This document shows, one piece after another, positions 47,323 to 60,416 of a stretch of 64,000 nt of DNA. This DNA comes from Rhipidocladum racemiflorum (lineage: Eukaryota; Streptophyta; Magnoliopsida; Poales; Poaceae), in assembly GCA_036346355.1 (NCBI GenBank), contig CM070580.1, positions 62,884,854 through 62,948,853 on the forward strand. Reading direction: 5' to 3'. A program made the position numbers and the translations under genes. Under the pieces are notes generated by a model, which saw only the letters and a program-made list of their open reading frames with translations, did no database searches and had not been told where the DNA came from. Every line of letters begins with the position of its first letter. The first letter of the stretch is position 1.

Positions 47323-47690
47323 ATGGAATCTATAAGTAGAGCTCAACCACTACGTCAACATGCCTTTCGTGGAGACCGATCTGACATCTACGTGAAAAAT
47401 CAACTCAACTTGCTCTTGTGGTGGAAGAATAATCAACGTATTTACCCGTGCTATCCCATTTTGCATAGGACGTACTTACAGTTTTGTTGTCCATTGTCTC
47501 TTCGAAAGCCACTTTCAGATTGGTGGAGAGGGTACTTGAGCCGAGGAGGTTGTCTCTTAGACCTGAGATGATTGAGGCAATTACATGCCTAAAGGATTGG
47601 AAGCGTGTAGAAGACTGGACACAACATCAGCCCGAGGATCCGAAATCTACGAACGCGGTAGCCGACTTTGACAATCTCAGCCTCAAGTAG
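47323..47690 (+). pseudogene. hAT transposase, C-terminal (dimerisation) remnant
   Basis: Pieces in two frames match the hATC dimerisation region. One has LNLLLWWKNNQRIYP. After a shift near 47440-47500 the other has IVSSKATFRLVERVLEPRRL and PEMIEAITCLKDWKRVEDW, then a tail ending at TAG 47688-47690. Family proteins read roughly SSESAFS.GGRV...RRNRL.PE.VEALICLKDW here. The N-terminal BED finger and the RNase H-like catalytic part are absent. The sequence 46921-47322 upstream may hold more decayed remnants but shows no motif. Confidence 0.75.
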
Positions 47691-47992
47691 TCTATGTATT
47701 AATCTATACATACGTAGTTACTGTACTCTTTTCCTTACCGGGCGTACCCCACACCGGGTGTAAGATTTTTAACGAGGCAGTAACTCAGTACATGTTCAAG
47801 ATTGAATAAAATTTATTTCTTTTTCCTTAATATTTGTATACATTGCATACACTGCAATACTTGGTTATATCATTTGATTATCTACTATTACTTGTGACAT
47901 ATATATATGTGATAGTTTGCTCACTATTCAATAACCTTTATTGTTCTATTGATTACTCCATGTAGTCATTGATGCTGTTCATATATGCTATT
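47691..47992. other. spacer before the copia array
   Basis: A palindrome-like ACCGGGCGTACCCCACACCGGGT lies near 47738-47759, then AT-rich sequence. It may include the 3' end of the hAT element, but no terminal repeat was identified. Confidence 0.4.
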
Positions 47993-47997
47993 ATATG

Positions 47998-49640
47998 TGA
48001 AAGGTTTCGAAGCATGGAAAACAAAAATTTTTCCTACGATTGCAACCAAACACCAAGATCATATCTAGGAGATGCAAGTAAACGGTTTCAGAAGGACTCA
48101 CCCTCGTAGACCGAAAGCGGGAATAACGTTCCCGCAAACAAACATGGTTGATGTAGAGGTACACTCCCGACTTCGAAGTCGCGAAGATGAGCGCCACAAA
48201 CGGCAGCGCCTCCGTACTTGGTCACACGTACGGATTAACGATGACCTCCAATCCCTCGTTCCAGCGGGGCAGCGGAAGTAGAGGATCCCCGGGAAACTCC
48301 AACAACACTACAGCTTAGTGGTGGTGGTGGTGGAGAAATAATTTCAGCAGCGCTTCGCATAAGCCACAGCTCGAAAATTGGATCAACAGGAAGAGGGAGA
48401 ATGGACCAACCAAAGAGTCAAATGGATGAACAACCAAGAGAGGAGCTCCTCCCTCCCTTTTATAGGAGGAGGAGGAGGAGGCAAGCCAAGGGGTGGCCGG
48501 CGCATGGGGGTTGCCCCTTGCCCTCCCTCTCTTCATGTGAGTGATCTCTCCACTCACTTAAATCAACCCACTTTGGTTTCCATTAAAACCCCACTCAAGA
48601 AATGAAAGGTTTTCTCCCATAAATAAATAAACATTTTTATTTCAGATATTTTAATATTTGTTAATTCTTTTAATTAACAAACATTAACATATACCCCCTT
48701 TAACTATTCCGATATCCCGAAACTATTCCGGCGATACTCGAAACAGTCCCTGTACTGTCCATATTTTTCTTCGGTGTTTCGTATCCACTCAAATGCATCG
48801 ATGAACCTTAAGTGTGTCACCCTACGGTTCGTGAATAAAATGGACATGATTGAGACACCTCTCAGATCAATAATCATCAGCGGGATCTGGAGATCCATAA
48901 TGACTCCCATTCACTCAACGATGAACTAGTGATCGCGTAAAACCGTAAACGACATAACCAATTCCTTTTGTCTCACGATATTTTACTTGTCCGGATCCGA
49001 TCATCAGTATCAACTATACCTAGTTCGATCCTGCTATCGACAAGTACTCTTTACTCGTTCCGTGATATGACATTCTTGTGACCTAGTCACGTGCTTGCAA
49101 GCGATGTCAATGTGATATCACCGAGAGGGCCAGAGTATATCTCTCCGTCATCCGGATGGACAAATCCCACTCTTGATGCATGAGCCTCAACTAATACTTT
49201 CATAGTACCCAAATCCATCTTTATAGTCACCATGTTACGGAGTGACGCTTGATGTCATCAAAGTACTCTTAGGAGTTAGTGATTGACATCATCTCATGGT
49301 CTAAGGAAAAGAGCTATTTCGTATGTGTTTGATACAGCAACAAACTAAATGACTTGATCGTATTTGCTATACCAACTTGGGTGTATGTTCATCACATCAT
49401 TCTTCTAATGACATGACCCGTTATTAACAACATCCAATGTTCATGATCGTGAAACCTTGATCATCGGTTAATCAACGAGCTAGTTTAAAAAGAGGCTTTA
49501 CTAGGAACCTTTTGTTTATTAAACACACATGTATTAACGTTTCCTATTAATACAATTTTAGCATGAGAAATAAACATCTATTATAAACATGGAATATGAT
49601 AATAAACAATTTATTATTGCCTCTCGGGCATATTCCCTTG
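47998..49640 (-). repeat. LTR 1 of the array (outer, 3' side)
   Basis: 1643 bases. The left end reads TGAAAGG, and on the minus strand the LTR ends CCTTTCA. The right end (CCCTTGATCTCCC) has lost the clean TGAAGGG start seen in LTRs 2 and 3. A minus-strand TATA box TATAAAAGG lies at 48466-48474. Confidence 0.9.
48466..48474 (-). promoter_or_regulatory. TATA box in LTR 1
   Basis: TATAAAAGG on the minus strand, kept at 55266-55274 in LTR 2 and 62044-62052 in LTR 3. Confidence 0.6.
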
Positions 49641-49673
49641 ATCTCCCACTTGCACTAGAGTCAATAATCTAGA

Positions 49674-52600
49674 TTACATTGTAATGATTCTAACACCCAT
49701 TGAGTTACGGTGTTGATCATGTTTTGCCCTTGGGAGAGCTTTAGTCAACGAGTCCGCCACATTCAGATCCGTGTGTACTTTACAAATCTTTATATCACCA
49801 TCCTTGACATGTTCACGGATGGAGTGAAACCGGGCGCTTAATATGCTTGGAATTCTTGTGTGACCTTGGTTCTTTAGCATTGGCTATGGCACCATTGTTG
49901 TCACAATAGATAACTCATCGGGTCCAACGCACTCGGAACCACACCTAGTTCGGATATGAACATCTTCATCCAAACCGCTTCTGTGGCGCTTCTACGAAGC
50001 AGCAATATATTCCGCCTCTGTTGAAGATCCCGCCACCACAGATTGCTTGGAACTTCTCCACTCACTGCTCCTCCATTCATTTCAAAAATGTACCGGATTG
50101 AGACTTAGAGTCATCAGGATCGATGTCAAAGCTAGCGTCGACGTAACATTTTGCGACGAGCTCTTCTTCACCACCATATATGAGAAACATATCCTTAGTT
50201 CTTCTTAAGTACTTAAAGATATTCTTGATCGCCGTCCAGTGTTCAAAACTGGATCGACCGGTACTGCTTAGTCAAACTAATAGCATGTGCCACATCCGGT
50301 CTTGTACACAACATAGCATACATGATAGAGCCTATGGCTGAAGCATAGGGAATCTTATTCATTATTTCTCTATCTTCTGCTTTGTAGCTGGACTCGAGTC
50401 TTACTCAACGTCTTGCCTTGCATTATAGGTAAGAACCCTTTCTTACTTTCGTCCATTCTAAACTTTTTTAGAATCTTGTCAAGATATGTACTTTGTGATA
50501 GCCCAATCAAGCGTCTCGATCTATCTCTATAGATTTTGATGCCTAAAATATATGCCGCTTCACCAAGGTCCTTCATTGAAAACTTACTATTTAAGTAATC
50601 TTTTACACTTTTCAAAAGTTCTATATCATTTCCTATCAACAATATGTCATCCACATATAATATCAGAAATGCTATAGAGCTCCCACTCACTTTCTTGTAA
50701 ACACAAGATTCTCCGTAGGTTTGGACAAATCCAAAACCTTTGATTACCTCATCAAAACGGAGATTCCAACCGTGATGCTTGCTTCAGTCCATAAATGGAT
50801 CGCTGAAGTTTGCATACCTTATTAGCATCCTTAGGATCAACAAAACCTTTGGGTTGTATCATATACAACTCTTCCTCAATGTTTCCATTAAGGAACGCAG
50901 TTTTGACATCCATCTGCCAGATTTCATAATCGAAAAATGCAGCAATTGCTAACATTATCCTTACAGACTTTAGCATCGCTACGGGTGAGAAAGTCTCATC
51001 GTAGTCAACTCCTTGAATTTGTCGAAAACCCTTTGCGACAAGTCGAGCTTTATAGACGGTCACATTACCATCAGCGTCTATTTTCTTTTTGAAAATCCAT
51101 TTGTTCTCAACGGCCTTACGGTCATTGGGTAGGTCCACCAAAGTCCATACTTGGTTTTCATACATGGATCTCATTTCGGATTTCATGGCTTCTAGCCATT
51201 TGTCAGAATCTGGGCTCATCATCGCTTCATCATACGTCGCAGGGTCATTATTCTCAACTACCATGACATTCATAGTAGGAACATAAAAGTCAGGAGCATT
51301 ATGCGCTCTTGTTGACCTGCGAGGTGCGGTAGTGTTCTCTTTCGGAGTTTCATGATCCTTATCATTAGTTCCCTCTTCATTTGGTGAAGTCAACTCAAAC
51401 AACTTCCGGCTGCTGCACTTGCCATTCCATGAAGAGAAGGTTCAACAACCTCGTTGAGTTCTACCTTCCTACTACTCACACCTTCGAGAGAAACTCTTTT
51501 TCCAAAAGGATCCATTCTTGGCAACGAAAACCTTGCCTCGGATCTGTGATAGAAGGTGTACCCAATTGTTTCTTTAGGGTATCCTATGAAGACGCATTTT
51601 TCCGCTTTGGGTTCGAGTTTATCATGTTGAAGTTTCTTCACATAAACATCGCATCCCCAAACTTTTAGAAATGATGACTTAGGTTTGTTGCCAAACCATA
51701 ATTCATACTGTGTCGTTTCAACGGATTTAGATGTGCCCTATTTAAAGTGAATGCAAATTGTTTCTAGTGCATGACCCCAAAATGAAAGTGGCAAATCTGT
51801 AAGAGACATCATAGATCGAACCATATCCAATAAAATGCGATTACGGCCTTTCGGATACACCATTACGCTGTGGTGTTCCAGCAGGAGTGAGTTGTGAAAC
51901 TATTCCACATTGTTTCATGTGTGTGCCAAACTCGTAACTAAGATACTCTCCTCCACGATCAGATCGTAGAAATTTGATCTTTCTGTTACGATGATTTTCT
52001 ACTTCACTCTGAAATTCTTTGAACTTTTCAAATGTTTCAGACTTGTGTTTCATTAAGTAAATATATCCATATCTACTCAAATCATCCGTGAAAGTAACGA
52101 AGTAACGATATCCACCACGCGCTGACACACTCATTGGACCACATACATCTGTATGTATGATTTCCAATAAGTCAGTTGCCCGCTCCATTGTACCGGAAAA
52201 CGGGGTTCTAGTCATCTTGCCCATGAGGCATGGTTCACATGTTTCAAATGATTCATAATCAAGTGATTCTAGTAGTCCATCAGAATGGAGCTTCTTCATG
52301 CGTTTAACACCAATATGACATAAGCGGCAATGCCACATATATGCAGCAATATCATCATTCAACTTAATTCTTTTGGCATTCACATTATGAACATGTGTAC
52401 TATTATCAAGATTCAAAATAAATAAACCATTCTTTTGGTGCATGACCATAAAAGATATTATTCATATAAATTGAACAACCATTGTTCTCAGACTTGAATG
52501 AATAACCGTCTCGCATTAAACAAGATCCAGATATGATGTTCATGCTCAACGCAGGCACTAAATAACAATTATTTAGGTTTATAACTAATCCTGATGGTAA

Positions 52601-52817
52601 TTGGATAGGTAGCGTCCGACGGCGATCACATCAACTTTTGATCCATTGCCGACGCGCGCATCATTACCTCATCCCTTGCTAGTTGTCGCTTATTCCTTAG
52701 CTCCTGTTTCGAGTTACATATGTTAACAACCGAACCGGTATCAAATACCCAGGCACTACTGCGAGTACTAGTAAGGTACACATCAATAACATGTATATCA
52801 TATATACCTTTGCTCAC
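49674..52817 (-). pseudogene. copia pol, first internal domain (protease to RNase H)
   Basis: Minus strand from 52817: protease with WVFDTGS (catalytic Asp present), then the integrase finger (MWHCRLCHI, CEPC) and core (HTDVCGP, RSDRGGEY, NGVSE) in 52449-51841. RT lies in 51402-50752 (QMDVKTAFLNG, YGLKQAS) and, after a shift near 50770, 50690-50370 (YVDD). The RNase H end at 49880-49674 has HSIREHVKDGDI and ends at TGA before the polypurine tract. Frame breaks near 52630, 51840, 51600, 50770 and 50370 separate the pieces. Most fall at short indels where the second domain reads differently. Confidence 0.9.
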
Positions 52818-53633
52818 TTTCCCGTCCTTCTTATCAGCCAGATATTTTGGGCGATTGCGCTTCAGTGCTCAAAGGTTCTTTGCAAGAAAAACATTCAAGA
52901 TTCGACTTAGGGCCAGCCTTGGTCTTCTTCTCAGATGTGGCAACAGACTTGCCCTTCTTCTTGAAGTTTCCTTAGCCTTGCCTTTCTTCTTGAAATCGAT
53001 AGTCTTTGGACCATCAACACTTGATGTTCCTTTTGATCTCCACTTCAGCAGTTTTCAGCATTGTGAAGCTCGGGAGAGACTTCTTCATGCCTGCATGTTG
53101 TAGTTCATCACAAAGCTCTTGTAGCTTGGTGGCAGAGACTGGAGAACACGATGAATTCCTAGCTCAATGGGGATCGTTATTCCCAAAGCTATGAGTTTAT
53201 CGGCGCATCTGCACATTTTGAGTACGTGCTCACTAACGGAGCTGTTTTCCTCCATCATGCGGCTAAAGAACTTTTACTGAAGCTTCATAACTCTCTCATG
53301 CGGCATGGGTGTCGAAGATCATTTTCAACTCTCTCATTGTATCAAAAGCATTGCTTTGTGCTCGAAGCGTTTTCGCGGCTCAGGCTCAAGGCCATACAAA
53401 ATGCCGCATTGAACTAAATTGTGGTCCTCCTTGCGAGTCAAGAAAACATTTTTCTCCTCCTCGGGGGCATCATCAGCGGGCGGGGCACCTAGCGGCGCTT
53501 CTAGCACATAGCTCCTTTGAGCAGCGCTGAGGAGAATCCTCAGGTTAAGGGCCCAGTTGGTAAAATTGCTACCATTGGTGGCTAGTTTCTCTTTCTCCAT
53601 GAACAGATTGAAATTGAAAGTAGGGGGTGCCAT
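52818..53633 (-). pseudogene. copia gag, first internal domain
   Basis: It starts MAPPTFNFNLFMEKEKLATN at 53633, then NWALNLRILLSAAQRSYVLE, the conserved N-terminal part of Angela-like gag. The frame stays open to 53334, then shifts. Downstream pieces of the capsid, Lys-rich region and zinc knuckle can be traced in other frames to about 52830. Confidence 0.85.
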
Positions 53634-54795
53634 CTACAACGTATTTGCAAAGTTATTTAGACTAAGTTCATAATAGATTAAGTTCAATGTTAATTCAAAA
53701 TTACTACGAGAACTCCCACTTAAAAACAACATCCCTCTAGTTGTCTTTAGTGATTACATGAACCAAATTCACTATACCGAAACCGATCATCACGAGAGAC
53801 GGCATAGTTTCAAAGGCGAACATCAATATGTTCATCATATCATCCATATGACTCATGCTTTACCTTCGGTTCGTGTTCGAGGCCATGTCCGTACATGCTA
53901 GGCTCGCCAAGTAGAACCAAAGTATTTGCGTGTGTAAATCTGGCTTACACCCGTTGTATGCGAACGTAGAGTCTATCACACCCGATCATCACGTGGTGCT
54001 TCGAAACGACGAACTTTCTTAACGGTGCATACTATGGAAGAACACATTATTATCTTGATATTAATTTGGAGGGATCATCTTATAGTGCTATCGACGTGAT
54101 CATATTCAAGCAAAATAAGATGCATAAAAGGATTAACATCACATGCATGAATAAAGTGATATGATATGGTCCTTTCGACACTTGATCTCCATCTTGTGCG
54201 ACATGGTATGATCTCCATCATTCCACCGGCATGGCACCAAGGTCCATGATGCTGCCATCTTGATTGTCTTCCTCCATTACAATATATCACATGGACATAT
54301 ACTTAGCACGCAGGCCATAAAAGAAAAAACAACCAAATGGCTCCTGCCGGTTGTTTAAATTTACAATAAATTTCATTTCATACAACAATCTTTGTATCAA
54401 TGACCATATCACATCACAAGCCCTGCAAAAACAAGTTAGACGCCTCTAATTTATTTTTGCATATTTTACGTGGTTTTGGGCTTTCTAGGAAAAAACTGTT
54501 CTTACCTACGAACAAGAACCACAACAGTGATAAAAACATTATTAGCAAACCGTTGTAAATTAGATCATGATTATAGTAGGAGAAACTGACACCCGCAAAG
54601 CCACTTATGCAATACTAGTTGCATGTCGAGCGTGGAACAAGTCTCATGTGCGAGGACATGTAAGGTTAGTCCGGGCCGCTTCAAATCCCACTATGCCACC
54701 ATGATCCAAAATACACGAAAGTATGCAATAACATGATCATCAACGCCCACATCCACATGTGTTTTAAACCGTACAAAACATCTACGCATAAACCT
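53634..54795 (-). other. leader of the first internal domain
   Basis: Non-coding, between primer site and gag, nearly identical to 60417-61575. No protein motif seen. Confidence 0.7.
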
Positions 54796-54808
54796 GGCTC
54801 TGATACCA
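54796..54808 (-). promoter_or_regulatory. primer binding site, first internal domain
   Basis: The minus strand reads TGGTATCAGAGCC, the canonical initiator tRNA-Met complement, one base after LTR 2. Confidence 0.9.
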
Positions 54809-54809
54809 C

Positions 54810-56451
54810 TGAAAGGTTTCGAAGCATGGAAAACAAAAATTTTTCCTACGATTGCAACCAAACACCAAGATCATATCTAGGAGATGCAAGTAAACGGTTT
54901 CAGAAGGACTCACCCTCGTAGACCGAAAGCGGGAATAACGTTCCCGCAAACAAACGTGGTTGATGTAGAGGTACACTCCCGACTTCGAAGTCGCGAAGAT
55001 GAGCGCCACAAACGGCAGCGCCTCCGTACTTGGTCACACGTACGGATTAACGATGACCTCCAATCCCTCGTTCCAGCGGGGCAGCGGAAGTAGAGGATCT
55101 CGGAAACTCCAACAACACTACTGACTTAGTGGTGGTGGTGGTGGAGAAATAATTTCAGCAGCGCTTCGCATAAGCCACAGCTCGAAAATTGGATCAACAG
55201 GAAGAGGGAGAATGGACCAACCAAAGAGTCAAATGGATGAACAACCAAGAGAGGAGCTCCTCCTCCCTTTTATAGGAGGAGGAGGAGGAGGCAAGCCAAG
55301 GGGTGGCGGCGCATGGGGTTGCCCTTGCCCTCCTCTCTCTTCATGTGAGTGATCTCTCCACTCACTTAAATCAACCCACTTTGGTTTCCATTAAAACCCC
55401 ACTCAAGAAATGAAAGGTTTTCTCCCATAAATAAATAAACATTTTTATTTCAGATATTTTAATATTTGTTAATTCTTTTAATTAACAAACATTAACATAT
55501 ACCCCCTTTAACTATTCCGATATCAGAAACTATTCGGCGATACTAAAACAGTCCTATCTTGTCCATATTTTTCTCCGGTGTTTAGTATCCACTCAAATGC
55601 ATCGATGAACCTTAAGTGTGTCACCCTACGGTTCGTGAATAAAATGGACATGATTGAGACACCTCTCGAGATCAATAATCATCGGCGGGATCCGGAGATC
55701 CATAATGACTCCCATTCACTCAACGATGAACTAGTGATCGTGTAAACCGTAAAGCGACATAACCAATTCCTTTTGTCTCACGATATTTTACTTGTCCGGG
55801 ATCCGATCATCAGTATCAACTATACCTAGTTCGATCCCGTTACCGACAAGTACTCTTTACTCGTTCCGTGATATGACATTCTTGTGACCTAGTCACGTGC
55901 TTGCAAGCGATGTCAATGTGATATCACCGAGAGGGCCCAGAGTATATCTCTCCGTCATCTGGATGGACAAATCCCACTCTTGATGCATGAGCCTCAACTA
56001 ATACTTTCATAGTACCCAAATCCATCTTTATAGTCACCGTGTTACGGAGTGACGTTTGATGTCATCAAAGTACTCTTCCGGAGTTAGTGATTGACATCAT
56101 CTCATGGTCTAAGGAAAAGAGCTATTTCGTATGTGTTTGATACAGCAACAAACTAAATGACTTGATCGTATTTGCTATACCAACTTGGGTGTATGTTCAT
56201 CACATCATTCTTCTAATGACATGACCCCGTTATTAACAACATCCAATGTTCATGATCAGGAAACCTTGATCATCAGTTAATCAACGAGCTAGTTTAAAAA
56301 GAGGCTTTACTAGGAACCTTTTTGTTTATTAAACACACATGTATTAACGTTTCCTATTAATACAATTTTAGCATGAGAAATAAACATCTATTATAAACAT
56401 GGAATATGATAATAAACAATTTATTATTGCCTCTCGGGCATATTCCCTTCA
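54810..56451 (-). repeat. LTR 2 of the array (middle, shared)
   Basis: 1642 bases. It serves as 5' LTR for the first internal domain and 3' LTR for the second. Several small indels set it apart from LTRs 1 and 3, which agree with each other near their TATA and GC-rich regions (48280-48530 and 61860-62120). Confidence 0.9.
55266..55274 (-). promoter_or_regulatory. TATA box in LTR 2
   Basis: TATAAAAGG on the minus strand, at the same place as in LTRs 1 and 3. Confidence 0.6.
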
Positions 56452-56463
56452 GTCTCCCACTTG
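56452..56463 (-). promoter_or_regulatory. polypurine tract of the second internal domain
   Basis: The minus strand reads AAGTGGGAGAC before TGAAGGGAATATGCCC. The same tract at 49641-49651 serves the first domain. Confidence 0.75.
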
Positions 56464-56479
56464 CACTAGAGTCAATAAT

Positions 56480-59400
56480 CTAGATTACATTGTAATGATT
56501 CTAACACCCATTGAGTTCTGGTGTTGATCATGTTTTGCCCTTGGGAGAGCTTTAGTCAACGAGTCTGCCACATTCAGATCCGTGTGTACTTTACAAATCT
56601 TTATATCACCATCCTTGACATGTTCACGGATGGAGTGAAACCGCGCTTAATATGCTTGGAATTCTTGTGTGACCTTGGTTCTTTAGCATTGGCTATGGCA
56701 CCATTGTTGTCACAATAGATAACCATCGGGTCCAACGCACTCGGAACCACACCTAGTTAGGATATGAACATCTTCATCCAAACCGCTTCTGCGCCGCTTA
56801 CGAAGCAGCAATATATTCCGCCTCTGTTGAAGATCCCGCCACCACAGATTGCTTGGAACTTCTCCACTCACCGCTCCTCCATTCATTTCAAAAATGTACC
56901 CGGATTGAGACTTAGAGTCATCGGATCGCTGTCAAAGCTAAGCGTCGACGTAACATTTTGCGACGAGCTCTTCTTCACCACCATATATGAGAAACATATC
57001 CTTAGTTCTTCTTAAGTACTTAAAGATATTCTTGACCGCTGTCCAGTTGTTCAAAACCTGGATCAGACCGTACCGCTAGTCAAACTAATAGCATGTGCCA
57101 CATCCGGTCTTGTACACAACATAGCATACATGATAGAGCCTATGGCTGAAGCATAGGAATCTTATTCATTATTTCTCTATCTTCTGCTGTAGCTGGACTA
57201 CGAGTCTTACTCAACGCCTTGCCTTGCATTATAGGTAAGAACCCTTTCTTACTTTCGTCCATTCTAAACTTTTTTAGAATCTTGTCAAGATATGTACTTT
57301 GTGATAGCCCAATCAAGCGTCTCGATCTATCTCTATAGATTTTGATGCCTAAAATATATGCCGCTTCACCAAGGTCCTTCATTGAAAACTTACTATTTAA
57401 GTAATCTTTTACACTTTTCAAAAGTTCTATATCATTTCCTATCAACAATATGTCATCCACATATAATATCGTAAATGCTATAGAGCTCCCACTCACTTTC
57501 TTGTAAACACAAGATTCTCCGTAGGTTTGGACAAATCCAAAACCTTTGATTACCTCATCAAAACGGAGATTCCAACTTCGTGATGCTTGCTTCAGTCCAT
57601 AAATGGATCGCTGAAGTTTGCATACCTTATTAGCATCCTTAGGATCAACAAAACCTTTGGGTTGTATCATATACAACTCTTCCTCAATGTTTCCATTAAG
57701 GAACGCAGTTTTGACATCCATCTGCCAGATTTCATAATCGAAAAATGCAGCAATTGCTAACATTATCCTTACAGACTTTAGCATCGCTACGGGTGAGAAA
57801 GTCTCATCGTAGTCAACTCCTTGAATTTGTCGAAAACCCTTTGCGACAAGTCGAGCTTTATAGACGGTCACATTACCATCGGCGTCTATTTTCTTTTGAA
57901 AATCCATTTGTTCTCAACGGCCTTACGGTCATTGGGTAGGTCCACCAAAGTCCATACTTGGTTTTCATACATGGATCTCATTTCGATTTCATGGCTTCTA
58001 GCCATTTGTCGGAATCTGGGCTCATCATCGCTTCATCATACGTCGCAGGGTCATTATTCTCAACTACCATGACATTCATAGTAGGAACATAAAAGTCGGG
58101 AGCATTATGCGCTCTTGTTGACCTGCGAGGTGCGGTAGTGTTCTCTTTCGGAGTTTCATGATCCTTATCATTAGTTCCCTCTTCATTTGGTGAAGTCAAC
58201 TCCGAAACAACTTCCGCTGCTGCACTTGCCATTCCATGAAGAGAAGGTTCAACAACCTCGTTGAGTTCTACCTTCCTACTACTCACACCTTTCGAGAGAA
58301 ACTCTTTTTCCAAAAAGGATCCATTCTTGGCAACGAAAACCTTGCCCTCGGATCTGTGATAGAAGGTGTACCCAATTGTTTCTTTAGGGTATCCTATGAA
58401 GACGCATTTTTCCGCTTTGGGTTCGAGTTTATCATGTTGAAGTTTCTTCACATAAACATCGCATCCCCAAACTTTTAGAAATGACAGCTTAGGTTTGTTG
58501 CCAAACCATAATTCATACGGTGTCGTTTCAACGGATTTAGATGTGCCCTATTTAAAGTGAATGCAAATTGTTTCTAGTGCATGACCCCAAAATGAAAGTG
58601 GCAAATCTGTAAGAGACATCATAGATCGAACCATATCCAATAAAGTCACGATTACGACGCTCGGATACACCATTCTGTTGTGGTGTTCCAGCAGGAGTGA
58701 GTTGTGAAACTATTCCACATTGTTTCATGTGTGTGCCAAACTTCGTAACTAAGATACTCTCCTCCACGATCGGATCGTAGAAATTTGATCTTTCGCTACG
58801 ATGATTTTCTACTTCACTCTGAAATTCTTTGAACTTTTCAAATGTTTCAGACTTGTGTTTCATTAAGTAAATATATCCATATCTACTCAAATCATCCGTG
58901 AAAGTAACGGTAACGATATCCACCACGTGACACACTCATTGGACCACATACATCCGTATGTATGATTTCCAATAAGTCGATTGCCCGCTCCATTGTACCG
59001 AAAAGCGGGTTCTAGTCATCTTGCCCATGAGGCATGGTTCACATGTTTCAAATGATTCATAATCAAGTGATTCTAGTAGTCCATCGAATGGAGCTTCTTC
59101 ATGCGTTTAACACCAATATGACATAAGCGGCAATGCCACATATATGCAGCAATATCATCATTCAACTTAATTCTTTTGGCATTCACATTATGAACATGTG
59201 TACTATTATCAAGATTCAAAATAAATAAACCATTCTTTTGGTGCATGACCGTAAAAGATATTATTCATATAAATTGAACAACCATTGTTCTCAGACTTGA
59301 ATGAATAACCGTCTCGCATTAAACAAGATCCAGATATGATGTTCATGCTCAACGCAGGCACTAAATAACAATTATTTAGGTTTATAACTAATCGATGGTA

Positions 59401-59613
59401 ATTGGATAGGTAGCGTCCGACGGCGATCACATCAACTTTTGATCCATTGCCGACGCGCATCATTACCTCATCCCTTGCTAGTTGTCGCTTATTCCTTAGC
59501 TCTGTTTGAGTTACATATGTTAACAACCGAACCGGTATCAAATACCCAGGCACTCTGCGAGTACTAGTAAGGTACACATCAATAACATGTATATCATATA
59601 TACCTTTGCTCAC
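56480..59613 (-). pseudogene. copia pol, second internal domain
   Basis: Protease region 59613-59209: the frame shifts just before the D-T-G-S site, which is read out of frame, while NSKQELRNKRQ-like and NIISGSCLMRDG sequence follows. Integrase pieces occur at 58935-58552 (FTDDLSRYGYIYLMKHKSET, GTPQQNGVSERRN). The region of the second Asp is out of frame. RT is the best preserved part: 58451-57978, then 57907-57140 with QMDVKTAFLNG, YGLKQAS and YVDD at residues 149-152. RNase H persists as pieces to about 56480. Breaks differ in place from those of the first domain. Confidence 0.9.
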
Positions 59614-59661
59614 TTTCCGTCCTTCTTATCACCAGATATTTTGGGCGCTTGCGCTTCGTGC

Positions 59662-60416
59662 TCAAAGGTTCTTGCAAAGAAAACATTCAAGATGTCGACT
59701 TAGGGCCAGCCTTGGTCTTCTTCTCGATGTGGCAACAGACTTGCCCTTCTTCTTGAAGTTTCCCTTAGCCTTGCCTTTCTTCTTGAAATCGATAGTCTTT
59801 TGGACCATCAACACTTGATGTTCCTTTTTGATCTCCACTTCAGAAGTTTTCAGCATTGTGAAGCTCGGGAGAGACTTCTTCATGCCCTGCATGTTGTAGT
59901 TCATGACAAAGCTCTTGTAGCTTGGTGGCAGAGACTGGAGAACACGATGAATTCCTAGCTCAATGGGGATCGTTATTCCCAAAGCTATGAGTTTATCGTG
60001 CCCGGACATTTTGAGTACGTGCTCACTAACGGAGCTGTTTTCCTCCATCATGCAGCTAAAGAACTTTTCAAGCTTCATAACTCTCTATCATGCGGCATGG
60101 GTGTCGAAGATCATTTTCAACTCTCTCATTGTATCAAAAGCATTGCTTTGTGCTCAAAGCGTTGCGGCTCAGGCTCAAGGCCATACAAAATGCCGCATTG
60201 AACTAAACTGTGGTCCTCCTTGCGAGTCAAGAAAACATTTTTCTCCTCCTGGGGCATCATCGTGGCGGGGCACCTAGCGGCGCTTCTAGCACATAGCTCC
60301 TTTGAGCAGCGAGGAGAATCCTCAAAGTTAAGGGCCCGATTGGTAAAATTGCTACCATTGGTGGCTAGTTTCTCTTTCTCCATGAACAGATTGAAATTGA
60401 AAGTAGGGGGTGCCAT
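59662..60416 (-). pseudogene. copia gag, second internal domain
   Basis: It starts MAPPTFNFNLFMEKEKLATN at 60416. The frame is temporarily shifted after NRALNF and recovers at EEKNVFLTRKEDH. A second piece, 60078-59662, holds GIHRVLQSLPPSYKSFVMNY, a Lys-rich linker and the start of a zinc knuckle (CFLCKN) before it stops. Compared with the first domain the downstream half is better preserved. Confidence 0.85.

Noticed and set aside
54796..54808. tRNA gene suggested by the TGGTATCAGAGCC motif
   Set aside because: It is a retroelement primer binding site next to an LTR. There is no cloverleaf.
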